Below are positions 30,536-35,288 of a stretch of 35,288 nt of DNA, in pieces. The notes under the pieces were generated by a model. The model worked only from the letters and a program-made list of their open reading frames with translations. It was not told where the DNA came from and did no database searches. The position numbers were made by a program, and so were the translations under genes. Position 1 is the stretch's first letter; each line of letters begins with the position of its first letter. The stretch is from contig FR880840.1 of NCBI GenBank assembly GCA_000434615.1, positions 37,918 through 73,205 of the forward strand, written 5' to 3'. This DNA comes from Clostridium sp. CAG:510 (GTDB lineage Bacteria; Bacillota; Clostridia; Lachnospirales; Lachnospiraceae).

Positions 30536-31314
30536 TTTTTGATATGAAAAAGGAACTTTTAATAATTATTCCGGCTTATAATGAGGAAAAAACCATAGGA
30601 AAGCTTTTGGATGCACTGCAGAAGCCGCCGGTTTCCGAAATGGCGGATATATTAGTCATGAACGATGCTTCCGTCGACGGGACGGAGCGGGAGGTAAAAA
30701 AAAGACAGGTACCTGTTGTGACGCATATTTACAACTTAGGCTACGGAAACGGATTGCAGCTCGGTTATAAGTATGCCTTAAACCATGGCTACCGTTATGT
30801 GATACAGATGGATGCGGACGGGCAGCATGACCCTTCCAATATTCCGGCGATTTATGAAAAACTGACAACTAAGGATGCGGATGGCCACTGCCCGGACATT
30901 GTACTGGGTTCCCGTTTTATAAAAGGAGCGCCAAAGTATCCGGCGGGTGTCTTAAAACGGATGGCATGGGCTGTTTTCCGCTTTTTTATACGGCTGGGAA
31001 CGGGCAGAAGGATTACGGACCCGACCACAGGGCTGCAGGGACTTGGCAGGAAGGCCTTTTCCTATTATGCGGGCTACCGTCATTTTGATGACAGATACCC
31101 GGACGCCAATATGATTTTACAGATGCTTCTTTTAGGTTTCCGCATTGAAGAAGTTCCGGCGCTTATGCATGTGAGAACCACGGGAAAAAGTATGCATTCC
31201 GGCTTAAAACCGGTGGCTTATATGTTCCGCATGACCTTTTCCATGCTGGCGGTATTTATCAGAATCAAATGGCTTCGGGTAGATTTGGAGGCAATAAAGG
31301 ATGAAATTGTTTAA
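30532..31314 (+). CDS. GT2 family glycosyltransferase (dolichol-phosphate-mannose synthase-like)
   Basis: This 260-residue GT-A transferase starts ELLIIIPAYNEEKTIGKLLDAL. It has the nucleotide-binding VMNDASVDGT, the DxD-type metal motif QMDADGQHDP (about 86-95), and DPTTGLQGLGRKAF. These are features of polyprenyl-phosphate sugar transferases of the DPMS group. It probably makes a lipid-linked sugar donor for a GT-C enzyme, and the large membrane protein downstream is the obvious candidate. The start is either 30532 or ATG 30544; the latter gives the more usual N-terminus. It overlaps its neighbours by 4 and 14 bp. Confidence 0.9.
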   Translation: MIFDMKKELLIIIPAYNEEKTIGKLLDALQKPPVSEMADILVMNDASVDGTEREVKKRQVPVVTHIYNLGYGNGLQLGYKYALNHGYRYVIQMDADGQHDPSNIPAIYEKLTTKDADGHCPDIVLGSRFIKGAPKYPAGVLKRMAWAVFRFFIRLGTGRRITDPTTGLQGLGRKAFSYYAGYRHFDDRYPDANMILQMLLLGFRIEEVPALMHVRTTGKSMHSGLKPVAYMFRMTFSMLAVFIRIKWLRVDLEAIKDEIV

Positions 31315-32632
31315 TCGAAATTTTCAGAAGGGGGATTTGACAGAACAGACTAATCTGCCGGGCAATCCGGACAGGGGCTGGTATCGTTTATATACGTTTT
31401 CGCTTGACCAAGGAGTGGATTTACAGGTGCTTCAGGAAAGCATCAGTGCGGATGACAGTCTGGCGCTTATAATGTTTGACATCGGCTGCTACCGGGACAG
31501 GGATCTGGATGATGCCGCCATGCAGTATATGCGGGGCGTGCTGTCCTTTTTTGTGGCGATGGACAAAGAAATCATCCTGCGCATTGCCTATGACCATGAG
31601 GGCAAGGCACTGGAGAGGGAGCCGTCCCTGTTTGCGCAGGTCAAGAACCATATGCTTAAGGTGCGGGAGCTGATTGCCGAGTTTGACAGCCGCATTTTTA
31701 TTTTTCAGGGTGTGCTGACCGGTAACTGGGGCGAGATGCATTCTTCCCGCTTTCTGGAAAAAGATAAGCTGCGGGAGATGACCGCCATTTTAACCTCCGG
31801 CATCCGGGAGGATACGTTTTTCTCCGTGAGAAAGCCGTCCCAGATAAGGTGTATTTATACGGAAGCGGCGCTGTTCAGCCGGGGTAATTTTCAGGATATT
31901 CACGGAACGGTGCGGCCGTTTGGACTGTTTGACGATGCCATTCTGGGGTCTGAAACGGACTACGGCACCTATGCCGGCAATACCGCCGGAGACATGGACT
32001 GGGAAAGTGCATGGAGCCGTGACAAAGAGCTTGGCTTTATCGAAAAGATAGGCAGGGAGGCGCCGGTCGGCGGGGAAGCCATTTACGGAGAGGGCTACAT
32101 AGACAGCATCTCCCAGGAAAGACTTTTAGCGGAGCTTCGCAGACTGCATGTTACCTACTTAAACAGTATGTACGACAGGAATGTGCTGGACAACTGGGCA
32201 AGGCACAACTACAACGGCAGGGGCCCCTGGATGGGCATTAACCTGTATGATTATATCGGAGCGCATCTGGGTTACCGCTTTTTAATCCGGGATGTGAAAA
32301 TTTCATTTCTGGGCAAATCCGAGGGCGAAAGAGCCTGCGAAGTGACGGTTGACATCGAAAATGTGGGCTTTGCCAATCTGTACCGGGAGGCGGAGGTCTA
32401 CTTAAGCTGGCTGACCGGAAGCGGAGAAAAGGGCAGCAAGAAAATAAGCTGCGATTTGCGGCTTCTGGATGCCGGAAAGAAGGAAAGCTATACGGCTGTG
32501 GTCGGACTGTTCGGAAACGCAGGCACCAATTATGCATTTTACCTGACCATCCGCAGAAAGCAGGACGGCAGGGTGATTTATCCTGCCAATAAGATGATGG
32601 GCGAGAGCGTTTATCTGGGCTATATTAAATAA
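31301..32632 (+). CDS. DUF4832/DUF4874-type protein
   Basis: This 443-residue protein follows the pattern of DUF4874 plus DUF4832. It begins NPDRGWYRLYTF and has a TIM-barrel-like first half with LALIMFDIGCYRDRDLDD, IILRIAYDHEGKA, IFIFQGVLTGNWGEMHSSRF and SVRKPSQIR. A GGEAIYGEG block and a DNWARHNYNGRGPWMGINLYDYIGAHLGYRF segment follow, then a C-terminal beta-sandwich (about 325-443). Conserved acids (Glu in NWGEMH, Glu in GGEAIYGE) suggest a glycoside-hydrolase-like active site. Most relatives are secreted; no signal peptide is visible here, so it may act inside the cell or leave by an unusual route. It overlaps the GT2 gene by 14 bp. Confidence 0.82.
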   Translation: MKLFNRNFQKGDLTEQTNLPGNPDRGWYRLYTFSLDQGVDLQVLQESISADDSLALIMFDIGCYRDRDLDDAAMQYMRGVLSFFVAMDKEIILRIAYDHEGKALEREPSLFAQVKNHMLKVRELIAEFDSRIFIFQGVLTGNWGEMHSSRFLEKDKLREMTAILTSGIREDTFFSVRKPSQIRCIYTEAALFSRGNFQDIHGTVRPFGLFDDAILGSETDYGTYAGNTAGDMDWESAWSRDKELGFIEKIGREAPVGGEAIYGEGYIDSISQERLLAELRRLHVTYLNSMYDRNVLDNWARHNYNGRGPWMGINLYDYIGAHLGYRFLIRDVKISFLGKSEGERACEVTVDIENVGFANLYREAEVYLSWLTGSGEKGSKKISCDLRLLDAGKKESYTAVVGLFGNAGTNYAFYLTIRRKQDGRVIYPANKMMGESVYLGYIK

Positions 32633-32658
32633 GAATTTTAAGGAAAGGAGGAAACATC

Positions 32659-35196
32659 ATGACAGCGTTATACTGGGGACTGGAATTTACAAAAGTACTG
32701 GGCGCCTATTTTGTCCTGATGATTGTGTATCCTTCTTTTCTGTGCAGAAGGTTTTTGAAGGGGAAATCCCTGACCTTCCGCTTCGGCTTCTGTACGACCG
32801 CATCGGTGCTTGGCATCAATACGGTGGTGCTTCTTTTAGGACTCATACATTTCTTAAATCCCTGGGTGGTGCGGATTTTGTTTTACGGTCCCCTTGTATA
32901 TTTTATTGTAACAAAAATTATGTCCGGGAATGCAGACCTTCCCATGCTTCTGCGTGTGCTGAACGGCACCTTCGGTATCCGGCAGTTTTTGTTAAAATGC
33001 GGAAAATGGCTGCAGAGAAAAAGTGCCGGTATCTTAAAAAGAGGCTTTCAGCGGATAAAGGGGCATTTTGTGGAATACGGACTTCTTTTTGTGCTGCTGG
33101 CGTTCGGCTGCATGTACTTCAGCTACGGCGCTTTTCAGGATTATTCCTATGGTTTCGGCGATATTTATCCCCACAACCAGTGGATTTATGCCCTGACGCA
33201 GGGGCAGATTTTCTCGGACGGCGTGTACCCGGAGGGGATGCACTGCTTTATCTACGCCATGCATACATTGTTTGGTATCCGTATTTACAGCTGTATGCTG
33301 TTTACTCAGGGCATTCATGTGATGGTTTTTCTGCTTTCGGCATACCTGTTTCTGAAAGAGATTTTCCGGTTCCGCTTTACTCCTCATTTTGCACTGGCAT
33401 TGTTTCTGACGCTGGATGTGGTGTGCATTGACAGTGTGTTCGGCATGTCCCGTCTGCAGTGGACCATTCCGCAGGAATTCGGTATGTATGCCATGTTCTT
33501 ATGTCCGGCTTTCCTGATACGGTATCTGAATACGCCCAAAGAGGAAATCAGACTGCCGCAGAATAAATGGGGTAAAAAACTGCAGTTTCTGAAAAAGGCT
33601 TACTATAACGAAAATTTACTGGTATTTATGCTTGCCATTGCCGTGACGCTGGCGGTGCATTTCTACCCTACCATTATGGCTTTTTTCCTGTGCGTGGCAT
33701 TTGTACCGGTTCTGTTTTCAAGGATTTTCAAGTCCACCCGTTTTGTATCCCTTGTGGGCGCTGTACTTGTGGGCGTGCTGATAGCGGTGGTTCCCATGGC
33801 GGGGGCACTGGCTTCCGGTATTCCGTTCCAGGGCTCCATTAACTGGGCGATGAACGTTATCAACGGCGTGGAGGGCGCCGCCTCCGGTTATATGGCGCCG
33901 GACGGGGAAACCGATGCCGCAGGCAGCGCAGACGGACAGGGCAGCGGCGGTCTGGAAAATGGCGGCAACGGCAGCAATGCAGGCGGCGGATCCGGTACCG
34001 ATGCGAACGGCAACCGGGGAGCTGACGGAGAGAATAACGGCAGCGACGCAACCGTCACATCAGGAGCGGACGGAGAAAACAGCGGCACCGGCAATGCAGA
34101 CGGAGAGAACAGCACCGCCGGCGGGAAAACACCCCAGCCGCCCAAGGAGCCATTGCTTACCCGGCTGAAAGCATTTTTTTTGAAAGAGGCAGACGCCCTG
34201 TACCGGGCGGGCTACGTGACCCTGTATAAGGAACAGCGGGCGGACGGCTTCCTAAAAATGACGGCGCTGGCACTGGCGTTTTTTGTATTCTGCCGTATAT
34301 TAGCCATGCTACTGCGGTTTGTTTTCCACAGAAAGGGCATACAGGCGGGAATGTTTGACCATTATCTGTCCCTGACACTTTCTACGGTTATTTTCATTGG
34401 CATGTACTGTGCGGAAGCGCTGGGTCTGCCCGCACTGATTGCGGGAGCCAGACTCTGCTCCTCCATACAACTGCTTCTGACTGCCATGTGCATGATTCCG
34501 GTGGATGCAGCCTTTACCCTGCTGGCGGTACTCCTTTCCGGGGCGGTTATGAAAACGGCGGCGCTTCTTTTTACCGGTGCGGTTTATGTATTTACCAACA
34601 TGACGGGAACCTTCCACGGCTATTTATATTATGAGCTGACACGCTTTAACGGAGCGGTCATGAGTACCTACCGGATTACGGAAACCCTGCCGCACAACAG
34701 TTATACCATTGTGTCGCCGGTAGATGAACTGTATCAGGTTATTCAGTACGGTCTGCACGAAGAGGCGGTCAATTTTGTGAACGAATGTACTAAGGACGAT
34801 TACACCATCCCTACGGAATATGTCTTCTTATTTGTGGAGAAGCATCCGCTGGGCTATGCCCAGAGCCATTTCTTCGGAGGTCCGTCCTGGCTGGCGGCGG
34901 AAAAATATCCGGCTCTGTACGAAAGTAATGTAAGCCAGTGCCCGGCTATTATCACGGCAACGATTTCTCCTGAGCTGGCGGAACCGCCGTTTTACGCGTT
35001 CCCGATTTCTTCCGCGGCGTATTCGGATCTGCTGTCCCGTACCGTGGTGGAATCCCGTCTGCAGAAATGGTGCGATTCATTTGAAAAGCTTTATCCGGGT
35101 GAATTGAAAACGTATTATGAAGATAAAAATTTTGTATGCTACTATTTCCGGCAAAATCCGGCATGTCTGTACCAGCTGGCAATAGAGGATGAATGA
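32659..35196 (+). CDS. Large polytopic GT-C-like membrane protein
   Basis: This 845-residue protein has about 13-15 membrane helices. The first extracellular loop holds FGDIYPHNQWIYALTQGQIFSDGVYPEG, the kind of Asp/Glu-bearing loop seen in GT-C transferases (DUF6541-like membrane proteins). After about residue 412 comes an 85-residue insert made almost only of Gly, Asn, Ser, Ala, Asp and Thr. Further helices follow, and then a soluble C-terminal domain (about 670-845; RITETLPHNSYTIVSPVDELYQVIQYG). It may transfer sugars from a lipid donor made by the GT2, or polymerise or anchor the polysaccharide. The function is inferred from context. A strong AGGAGG precedes the ATG. The gene ends 13 bp before the next. 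Confidence 0.78.
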   Translation: MTALYWGLEFTKVLGAYFVLMIVYPSFLCRRFLKGKSLTFRFGFCTTASVLGINTVVLLLGLIHFLNPWVVRILFYGPLVYFIVTKIMSGNADLPMLLRVLNGTFGIRQFLLKCGKWLQRKSAGILKRGFQRIKGHFVEYGLLFVLLAFGCMYFSYGAFQDYSYGFGDIYPHNQWIYALTQGQIFSDGVYPEGMHCFIYAMHTLFGIRIYSCMLFTQGIHVMVFLLSAYLFLKEIFRFRFTPHFALALFLTLDVVCIDSVFGMSRLQWTIPQEFGMYAMFLCPAFLIRYLNTPKEEIRLPQNKWGKKLQFLKKAYYNENLLVFMLAIAVTLAVHFYPTIMAFFLCVAFVPVLFSRIFKSTRFVSLVGAVLVGVLIAVVPMAGALASGIPFQGSINWAMNVINGVEGAASGYMAPDGETDAAGSADGQGSGGLENGGNGSNAGGGSGTDANGNRGADGENNGSDATVTSGADGENSGTGNADGENSTAGGKTPQPPKEPLLTRLKAFFLKEADALYRAGYVTLYKEQRADGFLKMTALALAFFVFCRILAMLLRFVFHRKGIQAGMFDHYLSLTLSTVIFIGMYCAEALGLPALIAGARLCSSIQLLLTAMCMIPVDAAFTLLAVLLSGAVMKTAALLFTGAVYVFTNMTGTFHGYLYYELTRFNGAVMSTYRITETLPHNSYTIVSPVDELYQVIQYGLHEEAVNFVNECTKDDYTIPTEYVFLFVEKHPLGYAQSHFFGGPSWLAAEKYPALYESNVSQCPAIITATISPELAEPPFYAFPISSAAYSDLLSRTVVESRLQKWCDSFEKLYPGELKTYYEDKNFVCYYFRQNPACLYQLAIEDE
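33892..34146 (+). repeat. Gly/Asn/Ser-rich low-complexity insert
   Basis: The bases encode about 85 residues (about 412-496 of the large membrane protein) of imperfect short repeats around GADGEN, GNADGEN and GSADGQG. The DNA repeats a GCAGACGGAGA-like unit and is GC-richer than its flanks. It would form a flexible extracytoplasmic or cytoplasmic loop between membrane helices. Confidence 0.8.
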
Positions 35197-35209
35197 AAGG
35201 GGAAAGAGT

Positions 35210-35288
35210 TTGGCACAACAGGTGAAACGCAGGAAAAACAGAATAAAGACGGCGCTGCGTTTTACGGCAGGGATGCTGTTGCCTGCCC
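35210..35288 (+). CDS. Start of a further operon gene (cut by window end)
   Basis: A TTG start at 35210 preceded by AAGGGG at about seven bases opens a frame reading MAQQVKRRKNRIKTALRFTA and running to the window end. The basic N-terminus followed by the beginning of a hydrophobic run (GMLLPA) suggests a membrane or secreted protein. Too little is visible to name a family. The 13-bp gap places it in the same operon. Confidence 0.55.
   Translation, partial: MAQQVKRRKNRIKTALRFTAGMLLPA

Overview
The window looks like a chromosomal segment from a Gram-positive anaerobe of the class Clostridia, most probably a Lachnospiraceae-type gut bacterium. This is an inference from gene content: AraC-GGDEF fusions, DUF1893, a LURP-one-related protein, C69 peptidase, strong AGGAGG-type ribosome sites, and a Pel cluster without the outer-membrane components PelB and PelC. 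No rRNA, tRNA, CRISPR array, transposase or integrase was recognised.

Layout. (1) 1-2792: a YeeP-like GTPase whose 5' end may lie outside the window, then a three-gene HipB/HipS/HipT-type toxin-antitoxin operon. Upstream of hipB are three 18-bp dyads whose centres are exactly 41 bp apart. (2) 2793-3574: 780 bp without a protein gene. It holds a six-unit array of diverged dyads with an exact 52-bp period, a promoter-to-terminator unit that may be a small RNA, a long perfect palindrome, and a GC-rich cluster of small hairpins. (3) 3575-9756: cation/proton antiporter, C69 dipeptidase, LURP-one-related protein, AraC-GGDEF regulator, and a membrane zinc-ribbon protein with a Tim44-like domain. (4) 9757-10273: a second dyad array (TGGGTAT/ATACCCA) with a 51-52-bp period and a bidirectional terminator. 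(5) 10274-16452, minus strand: a lipoprotein, and an operon FRG protein - ABC ATPase - permease - permease - solute-binding protein. (6) 16548-19206, plus strand: an apparently truncated ECF S-component, DUF1893, PlsY and a processive glycolipid glucosyltransferase-like protein. (7) 19260 to the end: a tightly packed operon of about 16 kb.

The last operon is a Gram-positive Pel-type exopolysaccharide system. It begins with a membrane HD-GYP c-di-GMP phosphodiesterase and a PqqD-like protein. The core follows: PelD (a degenerate SDR domain, membrane segments, GAF, and a GGDEF-like domain that keeps an RxxD I-site but has lost GGDEF), PelE, a DUF2194/PelA-deacetylase-like protein, PelF and PelG. 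It then extends beyond the usual set with a DUF2304-like protein, a GT4, a GT2, a DUF4832-type protein, a very large GT-C-like membrane protein, and one more gene cut by the window end. The expected logic is that c-di-GMP binds PelD and switches on PelF/PelG synthesis and export, while the co-transcribed HD-GYP enzyme lowers c-di-GMP. The extra transferases may build or decorate a different polymer.

The least explained features are the two dyad arrays (2847-3139 and 9797-10060). Their sequences are unrelated, but both have six repeats at about 52 bp (five helical turns), 33-36-bp dyads, purine-rich plus strands, and a position 40-55 bp after a plus-strand gene.
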